Part shown: piece after piece, positions 1 to 5,659 of the stretch
Layout of the letters: every line of letters starts with the position of its first letter
Position numbering within the stretch: position 1 is the first letter of the stretch
Assembly: GCA_039817205.1 (NCBI GenBank)
Contig: JBCBWG010000177.1
Span: forward strand, 1 to 6,984
Reading direction: 5' to 3'
Source of the DNA: JBCBWG01 sp039817205
Lineage (GTDB): Bacteria; Pseudomonadota; Alphaproteobacteria; Rhizobiales; Hyphomicrobiaceae
Length of the DNA: 6,984 nt
Notes under the pieces: generated by a model
Databases searched by the model: none
Told to the model about the DNA's origin: nothing
The model's input: the letters and a program-made list of their open reading frames with translations, nothing else
Made by a program: the position numbers and the translations under genes

Positions 1-99
1 CGGGTCGTTTTCCAAGTCGATCGCGCCCGCATTGCGCGTCGGCTACGTCGCAGCGCCCTGGCCGCTTCTCTCGCAGCTGATCGCGTTGAAAACGACCCG
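1..99 (+). other. Inverted aminotransferase fragment carrying the catalytic-lysine motif, bounded by inverted repeat arms
   Basis: Read on the plus strand from position 2, this segment encodes GSFSKSIAPALRVGY and then VAAPWPLLSQLIALKT. This is the PLP-lysine region that should follow VVYLGSFS of the minus-strand aminotransferase. The lysine codon is at 14-16. The arms are cgggtcgttttc (1-12) and gaaaacgacccg (88-99), perfect reverse complements. The left arm touches the window edge, so the repeat could extend further left. Flipping 1-99 in silico restores a continuous frame, because the segment is exactly 33 codons long. Seen directly: the strand switch and the arms. Inferred: either a fold-back chimera at the gaaaacg/cgttttc microhomology, or a genuine small inversion. 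A chimera looks more likely, because the family usually continues with an acidic residue after ALKT, whereas here the repeat arm follows. Confidence 0.85.
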
Positions 100-815
100 A
101 GATAGACCACCCGCCCATCATCATCGAGCGCGTGGATGGCCGGCGGTCGGGTCTCGGCAAAGACAAGATCGGCGTAGCAATCGTCTTCGAAGATCACGGT
201 TTGGTATTGCTTGGCGAGCGCAAGCATCTCCCGTCGACGCGCTTCGCTCAGCACGGTGGCGGATGGGTTTTGCACCGTTGGGATTGTGTAAATGTACTTC
301 GGTTGAACGCCGCGCGCCGATAGCTTTTCGAGCTCGGTGCCAAGCGACGCCATGCACATGCCAGACCCATCCACGCGCACCGGAACCGCCTCAACGCCGA
401 GCCGCGCAAGCCGCGTTAAGACACCACCGTAATTCACCTCTTCGATGAGCACCGTGTCACCCGGCTGAAGCAACGCCGCGTTGATCAGGTCCATGCCTTG
501 CAGCGAACCGGACGTCACCAACAGTTCATCGGCTGTCACGCGCATACCGGCGACTTTCGCCAGGTGACCGGTGACGAACGCCCGGAGCGGCTGGTAACCC
601 TGCGGCCCTGATCGGAGGTTGTAGGTCGCAAGGTCCAGGCCCTCGCGATCGATCGCCGTCTTCAACGCTTGCATCAGCGTGTCCGGTAGCAAAGCTTCGG
701 GCGCGTTATGGCCACCGACAAAATTGTGCGCCGGGAAACCCGACCATCGCCCGGCTGCCGGCGGTGGCAGACCTGGACGCATAACGGTTTCGAATGGTGA
801 TGCAGCATCGACCAT
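1..815 (-). CDS. PLP-dependent class I/II aminotransferase, N-terminal part, runs off the window edge and is rearranged near it
   Basis: Fold-type I PLP aminotransferase of the 2-aminoadipate/MocR-like group, which moves an amino group between an amino acid and a 2-oxo acid in the cytoplasm; the substrate cannot be told. Translating from ATG at 815 gives VDAASPFETVMRPG at the N-terminus, then the cofactor-phosphate loop TSGSLQG (101-107), the stacking-type Tyr129, QNPSA with Asn183, and EDDCYADL with Asp211 and Tyr214, the expected pyridine-nitrogen and ring-oxygen contacts. VVYLGSFS (236-243) should lead straight into the Schiff-base lysine at residue 244. Instead the minus strand reads TRSAARE and a low-complexity Arg/Ala-rich stretch, although the frame stays open to the edge. 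The missing lysine motif is on the plus strand at 2-94 (separate entry). Family similarity therefore ends at about position 88. It starts 96 bp after the ligA stop and may be cotranscribed with it. Family assignment is firm; whether the gene is intact in the organism is not. Confidence 0.85.
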   Translation of the reverse strand, partial: MVDAASPFETVMRPGLPPPAAGRWSGFPAHNFVGGHNAPEALLPDTLMQALKTAIDREGLDLATYNLRSGPQGYQPLRAFVTGHLAKVAGMRVTADELLVTSGSLQGMDLINAALLQPGDTVLIEEVNYGGVLTRLARLGVEAVPVRVDGSGMCMASLGTELEKLSARGVQPKYIYTIPTVQNPSATVLSEARRREMLALAKQYQTVIFEDDCYADLVFAETRPPAIHALDDDGRVVYLGSFSTRSAAREAARALRRSRRAMRARSTWKTT

Positions 816-911
816 GGACATCTCCTCGTGTGTCTCGTTTTGTCAGAAGGAGATCATCGCAGCGCGCACGATGCAAGCAACCGTCGCACCAGCCGTTGGC
901 CGATCGCCAGA
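816..911 (-). other. ligA-aminotransferase intergenic gap
   Basis: 96 bp between the ligA stop and the aminotransferase ATG. It contains the ribosome binding site at its downstream end. I see only a weak 5-bp stem around CATCG/CGATG and no stem followed by a T-run, so nothing shows that transcription stops after ligA. No convincing -35/-10 pair is visible. Read-through from ligA is possible but unproven. Confidence 0.5.
822..826 (-). promoter_or_regulatory. Ribosome binding site of the aminotransferase gene
   Basis: AGGAG on the minus strand, six bases before the ATG at 815. A second in-frame ATG at 821 directly abuts the AGGAG and has no spacer, so the site favours 815 as the start. Confidence 0.75.
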
Positions 912-3050
912 TCAGCGGATCATCGCAATCCATTCGGCTTCGGTCAGCACCGTGACGCCAAGGTCTTGCGCCTTCTTGAGCTTCGAGCCCGCATCGGCAC
1001 CGGCGACCACAAAATCCGTTTTTTTCGAAACCGACCCGGACACCTTCGCACCGAGCCGCTCAGCCTGCGCTTTGGCCTCGCCGCGGCTCATCTCGGTGAG
1101 GGTCCCTGTGAATACGACCGTCTTGCCAGACACATCGCTTTCGATGGCGGCCTCGCGCACAAACGGGGTCACTGTCACATGCGCCAAGAGATCGCTGACG
1201 GCGGTCCGGTTGTGCGCCTCACCGAAAAAGGTGACGAGGGCTGAGACCACAGCACCACCGATGCCATCGATATTCGCAATCTCCTCGAACGCCTCGCTCT
1301 CAGGACCACCTGCGCCAGCTGCGATCGCCGTCTCAAACAACGCATCCCACGTGCCAAATGCAGCCGCTAAATCCCGCGCCGTCGTCTCGCCGACGTGGCG
1401 AATGCCAAGCCCGAAAATGAACCGGTCAAGCGGGATCTCGCGTCTGGCATCAATCGCACCAAAGAGTTTGGCAAGCGACTTCGCACCATAGCCTTTCAGG
1501 GATGAGAGCGGCTCCGAGTGGCGCGCATCGCGCTGTTCGAGCGTGTAAATGTCGGCTGGCTGCATGACGCGACCCGTCTCGTAGAAAAACTCCATCTGCT
1601 TTGCGCCGAAGCCTTCGATATCAACCGCGTTACGCGAGACGAAATGTTTGAGCCGCTCCTTGGCTTGTGCCGGACAGATAAGTCCGCCGGTACAGCGACG
1701 GACCACATCAATCGTTCCGGTTTTCGGGTCCACGTCGCGGACCGCGTCGCTTGCGCAAGCAGGGCAAAACACCGGAAACGCGAACGGCTCGGCATCATCT
1801 GGCCGCTCGTCCAGGACAGGGCCGAGCACTTGCGGGATGACGTCGCCGGCTCGCTGGACGCGCACGAGATCGCCGACGCGGACATCTTTGCGCGCAATCT
1901 CATCTTCGTTATGCAGCGTCGCGTTTGAGACGACGACGCCGCCGACAGTGACCGGCTCTAGCTTCGCAACCGGTGTCAGAGACCCTGTCCGCCCAACTTG
2001 AATTTCGATCCCGAGGAGCCGCGTCGTCGCCTGTTCTGCCGGGAACTTATGCGCCACAGCCCAACGGGGTGCGCGGCTGACAAAGCCGAGTCGCTCCTGG
2101 TAATCGAGACGGTCAACCTTATAGACGACACCATCAATATCGTAGTCCAGGTCCGCACGCTGATCGCCGATCCGCTCATGATAGGCCACCAGCTCCTCAG
2201 CGCTTTCAACGGTTGCCGTGAGCATGTTGGTCGGCAGGCCCCACCGTGCAAATGCTGCGATGACGCCGCTTTGAGTTGCAGATGGCAAGTCGCTGACGTC
2301 CCCCCAGGTGTATGCAAAGAACTTCAACGGCCGCGATGCCGTGATACTGGAATCAAGCTGTCGGAGGGAACCGGCTGCCGCATTACGCGGGTTTGCAAAT
2401 ACCTTCTGGCCCGCCGCTTCCTGTGATGCGTTCAGCGCCCGAAAATCTGAACGTCCGAGGTAGATCTCGCCGCGCACCTCCATCACGTCTGGCACATCAT
2501 CGCCCGTCAGCGCCTTCGGAATGGCTGCAATCGTGGCGACGTTCGCGGTCACGTTCTCGCCTTCCGCGCCATCGCCGCGCGTGGCTGCCTGGACGAACAC
2601 GCCGCCCTCGTACCGGAGCGCAATCGACAGCCCATCGATTTTGGGTTCGGCCACGATGGCAAGCGGCGCCGTCTCGTCGAGACTCAAAAATCGCCGAATG
2701 CGTTGGACAAACTCAGCGACGTCTTCGGCATCAAACGCGTTCCCGAGCGACAGCATCGGGACCGTGTGGCGAACTTTGCCGAAGCCCTCTGCCGGTGCCG
2801 CACCGACACGTCCCGACGGGCTATCCGCGCGCCGCAAATCTGGAAATCGCGCCTCGATCTCTTTGTTGCGCCGGACCAGGTCGTCATAGTCAGCATCGGT
2901 AATCTCAGGCGCATTTTGCCCGTGGTACAGCTGATCGTGACGCTCGATCTCTGCTGCCAAACGCGCAAGCTCCCCGCGCGCGTCTTCGACCGTCAGCGCG
3001 TCAATCGCTTTCGTCGCGGCTGTTCGCAATGCAGAAGTTGTCTTGTCCAT
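912..3050 (-). CDS. ligA: NAD-dependent DNA ligase LigA
   Basis: Seals 3'-OH/5'-phosphate nicks in duplex DNA using NAD+, joining Okazaki fragments and completing excision repair in the cytoplasm. At 712 residues it is slightly longer than the E. coli enzyme (about 670). The order is complete: N-terminal Ia domain with HDQLYHGQNAPEITDADYD (38-56), adenylation domain with catalytic Lys137 in EPKIDGLS, NPRNAAAGSLRQLD (220-233) and DIDGVVYKV, the VAHKFPA motif (Lys335), OB fold, a four-cysteine zinc finger (Cys429, 432, 453, 459; CPAC and CTGGLIC), helix-hairpin-helix repeats (about 480-610, including GLGIRHVGETTA), and a C-terminal BRCT domain (about 641-712). The ATG at 3050 gives MDKTTSAL. 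An in-frame TTG at 3056 would add two residues. Neither has a clear Shine-Dalgarno sequence. It follows bamD after 133 bp, the usual alphaproteobacterial neighbourhood apart from missing recN. Confidence 0.97.
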   Translation of the reverse strand: MDKTTSALRTAATKAIDALTVEDARGELARLAAEIERHDQLYHGQNAPEITDADYDDLVRRNKEIEARFPDLRRADSPSGRVGAAPAEGFGKVRHTVPMLSLGNAFDAEDVAEFVQRIRRFLSLDETAPLAIVAEPKIDGLSIALRYEGGVFVQAATRGDGAEGENVTANVATIAAIPKALTGDDVPDVMEVRGEIYLGRSDFRALNASQEAAGQKVFANPRNAAAGSLRQLDSSITASRPLKFFAYTWGDVSDLPSATQSGVIAAFARWGLPTNMLTATVESAEELVAYHERIGDQRADLDYDIDGVVYKVDRLDYQERLGFVSRAPRWAVAHKFPAEQATTRLLGIEIQVGRTGSLTPVAKLEPVTVGGVVVSNATLHNEDEIARKDVRVGDLVRVQRAGDVIPQVLGPVLDERPDDAEPFAFPVFCPACASDAVRDVDPKTGTIDVVRRCTGGLICPAQAKERLKHFVSRNAVDIEGFGAKQMEFFYETGRVMQPADIYTLEQRDARHSEPLSSLKGYGAKSLAKLFGAIDARREIPLDRFIFGLGIRHVGETTARDLAAAFGTWDALFETAIAAGAGGPESEAFEEIANIDGIGGAVVSALVTFFGEAHNRTAVSDLLAHVTVTPFVREAAIESDVSGKTVVFTGTLTEMSRGEAKAQAERLGAKVSGSVSKKTDFVVAGADAGSKLKKAQDLGVTVLTEAEWIAMIR

Positions 3051-3183
3051 GGGCAAGCGTGATGGTCCGCGCCGCTGACAGGGTCAAGCGACAAGCTCTC
3101 CCCTGCGTCGTCAGCGGCAGCGCAGAAACAGGTCCGCATGATCTTGATCGCCATCGACCGGCCGCTCAGAGCAGCATTAGACC
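3051..3183 (-). other. bamD-ligA intergenic region; no recN
   Basis: This 133-bp gap occupies the position where many alphaproteobacteria encode the repair ATPase RecN between bamD and ligA. No frame here gives any RecN-like Walker or ABC motif, and the gap is far too short for the gene. It holds an inverted repeat (3071-3118) and no obvious terminator T-run. An open minus-strand frame crosses it (from about 3235 to 2993), but it overlaps both neighbours and resembles nothing I recognise. Confidence 0.7.
3071..3118. repeat. Inverted repeat in the ligA leader
   Basis: gccgctgac at 3071-3079 is the perfect reverse complement of gtcagcggc at 3110-3118. A smaller nested pair, aggg (3080-3083) with ccct (3101-3104), could extend the stem after a five-base bulge. 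The structure would end about 15 bases before the possible TTG start and 21 before the ATG of ligA. There is no T-run on either side, so it is not a standard intrinsic terminator. It could be a leader hairpin that affects ligA translation, or chance. Confidence 0.4.
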
Positions 3184-4044
3184 CTATTGGATCAGGCGCG
3201 GGAGTTTGAAGCTCGCAAACGTGCGAGATAGCCACGAACCACCCACGTTCCGGGGCGCCAGTCCGTCGGAAACGAGCAGCGCGTACGCGTCACGATACCA
3301 GGGCGAATTCGGAAAGTTGTGCCCAAGGATAGCAACCGCGGTTTGCGCTTCGTTTTGAATGCCGAGCGCCATATAGGCCTCCGTCATCCGCATCAAAGCT
3401 TCTTCGACGTGCTGGGTCGTTTGGTAGTCTTTTACGACAACCTTAAAACGATTGATCGCCGCAATGTGGTTGTTGCGCTTCAAGTAGTAGCGCCCGACGT
3501 TCATCTCAGCCGCGGCGAGACTGTCCTGCAATATGCGGATCTTGTTGTCAGCCTCAGCCGAATACCGACTGCTGGGGTAGCGCGTCTTGAGGATTTGAAA
3601 CTCTTTGAGCGCGCGTTTGGTCGCCGTCTGGTCGTTGCGCGGGCCACGAATACCGGTGAAGTAACTCGATGCGATAATGTGGTGCGCGAGGGCCGCATCC
3701 TTCGTGCCCGGGTGCATCGTCGTGTAGCGACGGGCGGTCGCGATCGCCTCAGGATATTTGCCAGCCTTCATGTAAGAGAACCCAGCCATCACCATCGCGC
3801 GACGCGCTTCAGGCGCATACGGGTGATCTCGGTCCAGATCTTCGAACTTTTTTGCAGCTTTCTCAAAGCGGCCAGCGGTCAAGTAGCCATCCGCTCGTGC
3901 ATACATCTTGCCGGGCGGATCAGGCTGCAGAAGCTTTTTCGCCGTGCTGTCGTTGGATGCGCAGGCAGACACAGTCACGGCTGCAACGGATAGTGCCAGA
4001 AGCCGGGAAAAAATGCCGGTTGAGTTTTCAGCTCTTCGCCCCAT
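3184..4044 (-). CDS. bamD: Outer-membrane assembly lipoprotein BamD (ComL/YfiO family)
   Basis: Essential lipoprotein of the BAM complex. It sits on the periplasmic face of the outer membrane, where it binds BamA and helps fold beta-barrel proteins. The 286-residue product starts with basic MGRRAENSTG, then a hydrophobic segment and lipobox VSAC with the lipidated Cys28. Tetratricopeptide-type helices follow: YLTAGRFEKAAKKFEDLDR (54-72), AGKYPEAIATARRYTTMHPG (94-113), and the family-typical DQTATKRALKEFQILKTRYP (138-157) and YYLKRNNHIAAINRFKVVVK (186-205), then VEEALMRMTEAYMALG. The frame is open 65 codons further upstream to a TTG at 4239, but that would bury the signal peptide, so ATG at 4044 is chosen. 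It has a purine-rich GAGAGA (4052-4057) seven bases upstream; a GTG directly precedes the ATG. It lies between lpxC and ligA. Confidence 0.95.
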   Translation of the reverse strand: MGRRAENSTGIFSRLLALSVAAVTVSACASNDSTAKKLLQPDPPGKMYARADGYLTAGRFEKAAKKFEDLDRDHPYAPEARRAMVMAGFSYMKAGKYPEAIATARRYTTMHPGTKDAALAHHIIASSYFTGIRGPRNDQTATKRALKEFQILKTRYPSSRYSAEADNKIRILQDSLAAAEMNVGRYYLKRNNHIAAINRFKVVVKDYQTTQHVEEALMRMTEAYMALGIQNEAQTAVAILGHNFPNSPWYRDAYALLVSDGLAPRNVGGSWLSRTFASFKLPRLIQ

Positions 4045-4345
4045 CACGCCGTCTCTCTTCGGTGCCCTAAAGATTGGTGACCACCCAACTCTGTTCGACG
4101 AAGCCGTCAAGGTGACTGAGTCCGTGGTGACGGAAGCTTTATCGTCTAACGGCTTCCAGGCAGGCACCGGAATGGTGGCGATAGCACGGCGGCAGCAAGC
4201 AGTTATTGGACAGAAAAGGTCGACGCGACCGAGAGACAACAGCCCGCTAAAATCAGTTCACCGGTGATGCCGCTTGCGGACCAACGCATCCAACAAAATC
4301 GACCGCATGGGCCGGTGCCGATCCCGCCAGTCCCCTCGCCCTTTA
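4045..4345 (-). other. lpxC-bamD intergenic region, 301 bp, nothing firm
   Basis: Long for a gap inside this cluster. The minus-strand frame in phase with bamD is open through most of it, but its translation has no recognisable similarity or composition of a domain. A 10-bp perfect palindrome tcaccggtga lies at 4258-4267. A TTGACG at 4110-4105 (minus) could be a -35 element, but no acceptable -10 follows at 16-18 bp. No stem with T-run marks the end of lpxC. The length suggests that bamD may have its own promoter or leader here, but the sequence does not prove it. Confidence 0.4.
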
Positions 4346-5314
4346 TCACTCACCAGCCAAAGCAGTCGGCGCTCTGTCTGCGACGATTGATGGACGCACA
4401 ACGTCATGGGTCGGCGCGGTCATACCAGCGTCAACGCCCGAGACGATTGCGTAAGAGGTCGGATCGGCAAGAAGTGTGCGGACGACGTTTGCGTTGAGCC
4501 GATGCCCGCCACAGACGGACTTGAAGGCGCCAAGAATTGCGAAACCGGCAAGTGAGAGATCCCCAACCGCATCGAGCATCTTGTGACGGACAAACTCGTT
4601 CGGGAACCGAAGCCCCTCCTCGTTCAACACACCGCGTTCATTACAGATGCCAACTGAGTTCGACAGCGATGCACCAAGAGCGAGGCCCGACTTCCACAGC
4701 CGATGGACGTCGGACATGAAGCCAAATGTGCGCGCCTCAGAAAGCTCGGTCCGGAAATCCGATGGCGTCAATTCCATTTTCAGACGTTGACGACCGATCA
4801 CAGCATTGGGGAAGCGGATTTCAACGTCGAGGTGGAAGCCGTTGTGTGGCGACAATTCTCCGAGACTGTCACCATCTTCGAAAACCACAGGCTTAAGCAC
4901 CTTCAGATACTTCCGTGGTGCGGATAATGTTCGAAGACCGACGCGATCGATCGCCTCAACGAAAACGATCGAACTCCCATCCATGATCGGGACTTCGCGG
5001 TTATCGATCTCGATAATGCAGTTATCGATGCCGAGCCCGGTCAGCGCCGCCATCAGGTGCTCGACCGTCCCGACAGTCGCACCGTTATCGTCGCCAATAA
5101 CCGTACACAGCGTCAGATTTTTGATTGCATCAACTTGAGCTGGGATATCAGCGACGACCCTGCCGCGCTGACTGACCAGAAAGCGGATGCCGGTATCGAT
5201 ACCTGCCGGATGCAGGACCATCGATACCGGCTCACCGCTGTGCACCCCCGTGCCTTTAAGCTGAACTTCGCGCGCCAGTGTTGTCTGTCGCGCGCCGACG
5301 AACCGCCGTGACAT
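4346..5314 (-). CDS. lpxC: UDP-3-O-acyl-N-acetylglucosamine deacetylase LpxC
   Basis: Zinc amidase that removes the acetyl group from UDP-3-O-acyl-GlcNAc, the committed step of lipid A synthesis, in the cytoplasm. The 322-residue length is close to the usual 300-310. Family landmarks are all present: QLKGTGVHSGEPV near the N-terminus, TVEHLMAALTGLGIDN with His86 as zinc ligand, IMDGSS (110-115), TFGF (196-199), and RHKMLD with zinc ligands His244 and Asp248. GGHRLNAN follows, with His271 in the place of the catalytic histidine. The ATG at 5314 is preceded by GAGGG (5324-5328) with a nine-base spacer. It follows ftsZ after 345 bp, so it probably has its own promoter in that gap, near the inverted repeat at 5399-5427. 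A strong hairpin is predicted within codons 28-42 (5189-5231). The adjacency to ftsZ is conserved in many Proteobacteria. Confidence 0.97.
   Translation of the reverse strand: MSRRFVGARQTTLAREVQLKGTGVHSGEPVSMVLHPAGIDTGIRFLVSQRGRVVADIPAQVDAIKNLTLCTVIGDDNGATVGTVEHLMAALTGLGIDNCIIEIDNREVPIMDGSSIVFVEAIDRVGLRTLSAPRKYLKVLKPVVFEDGDSLGELSPHNGFHLDVEIRFPNAVIGRQRLKMELTPSDFRTELSEARTFGFMSDVHRLWKSGLALGASLSNSVGICNERGVLNEEGLRFPNEFVRHKMLDAVGDLSLAGFAILGAFKSVCGGHRLNANVVRTLLADPTSYAIVSGVDAGMTAPTHDVVRPSIVADRAPTALAGE
5189..5231 (-). repeat. Strong hairpin-forming inverted repeat inside the start of lpxC
   Basis: gccggtatcgat (5189-5200) is the perfect 12-bp reverse complement of atcgataccggc (5220-5231). Between them a second pair, cctgc (5202-5206) and gcagg (5212-5216), can stack to give a nearly continuous stem with a five-base loop. 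In the mRNA it lies about 84-126 bases into the lpxC reading frame (codons for EPVSMVLHPAGIDTG). The pairing is seen directly; any role in translation or mRNA stability is inference. Confidence 0.7.
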
Positions 5315-5659
5315 ATGCGTTGTCCCTCGCCCCAGACGTCAGCGCTGCCCCCCTACGGACTGCTCTGACGCTCCCCCAGAAAAGCGCTTTGTGACTTAGT
5401 TACACTGTCGCCCCACGACACTGTAACCTGCGAACATCACCACGCTGCTTTTCAACGTTGCAAACTCTAGCGGCACGAAGAAGTGAGAGACAAATCACGC
5501 TGTCTTACCGGCTGTTACAGACCACGTAACCCATCTTTCACCTTAGAAATATTCTCACCACCACCGCTGATTGCATTCGGAATTTTTCGTTTTAATACAA
5601 CCGTCTACCGAACCCTCACCGCACTGCAGAAAGCTCAACAATCGGCCAAAGTGTTGACC
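5315..5659 (-). other. ftsZ-lpxC intergenic region, 345 bp
   Basis: Non-coding on the minus strand. Its ftsZ-proximal half is noticeably richer in A and T than the flanking genes (for example 5577-5600 and 5545-5556), as expected for promoter DNA. The lpxC-proximal half has the inverted repeat at 5399-5427, and the lpxC ribosome binding site is at 5324-5328. I could not pick a -35/-10 pair with confidence, and no stem plus T-run terminator follows ftsZ. A plus-strand open frame (5483-5749) runs into antisense ftsZ and is not believable as a gene. Confidence 0.5.
5399..5427. promoter_or_regulatory. Near-perfect palindrome, candidate operator or leader hairpin of lpxC
   Basis: gttacactgtcg (5399-5410) and cgacactgtaac (5416-5427) are reverse complements at 11 of 12 positions around a five-base spacer, cccca. 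The heptamer acactgt occurs in both arms in direct orientation, 16 bp apart. The site ends 84 bp before the lpxC ATG. The symmetric TTACA/TGTAA ends look like a dimeric repressor operator (for example TetR- or GntR-like), but it could also act as an RNA hairpin. No T-run follows, so it is not an intrinsic terminator. I cannot name the regulator. Confidence 0.5.

Noticed and set aside
32..448. Plus-strand frame of 138 codons taken as a gene
   Set aside because: Only its first part (to about position 94) is real aminotransferase sequence from the inverted fragment. After that it is antisense of the same gene.
679..1491. Plus-strand open frame of 270 codons antisense to the end of ligA and the aminotransferase start
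   Set aside because: It is the complement of well-supported minus-strand genes in GC-rich DNA; its Ser/Ala/Pro-rich product resembles no family.
2993..3235. Minus-strand 80-codon frame across the bamD-ligA gap, considered as a recN remnant or small gene
   Set aside because: It overlaps both bamD and ligA in another frame and contains no RecN motif or other recognisable feature.
4082..4110. TTGACG as the -35 element of a bamD promoter
   Set aside because: The positions 16-18 bp downstream read TTGGGT or TGGGTG, not an acceptable -10.
4045..4239. Extension of bamD to an upstream TTG at 4239
   Set aside because: It would place 65 unrecognisable residues before a clear lipoprotein signal and lipobox, which must be N-terminal.
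5399..5427. Palindrome as the intrinsic terminator of ftsZ
   Set aside because: No T-run follows on either strand, and it lies more than 230 bp beyond the ftsZ stop.
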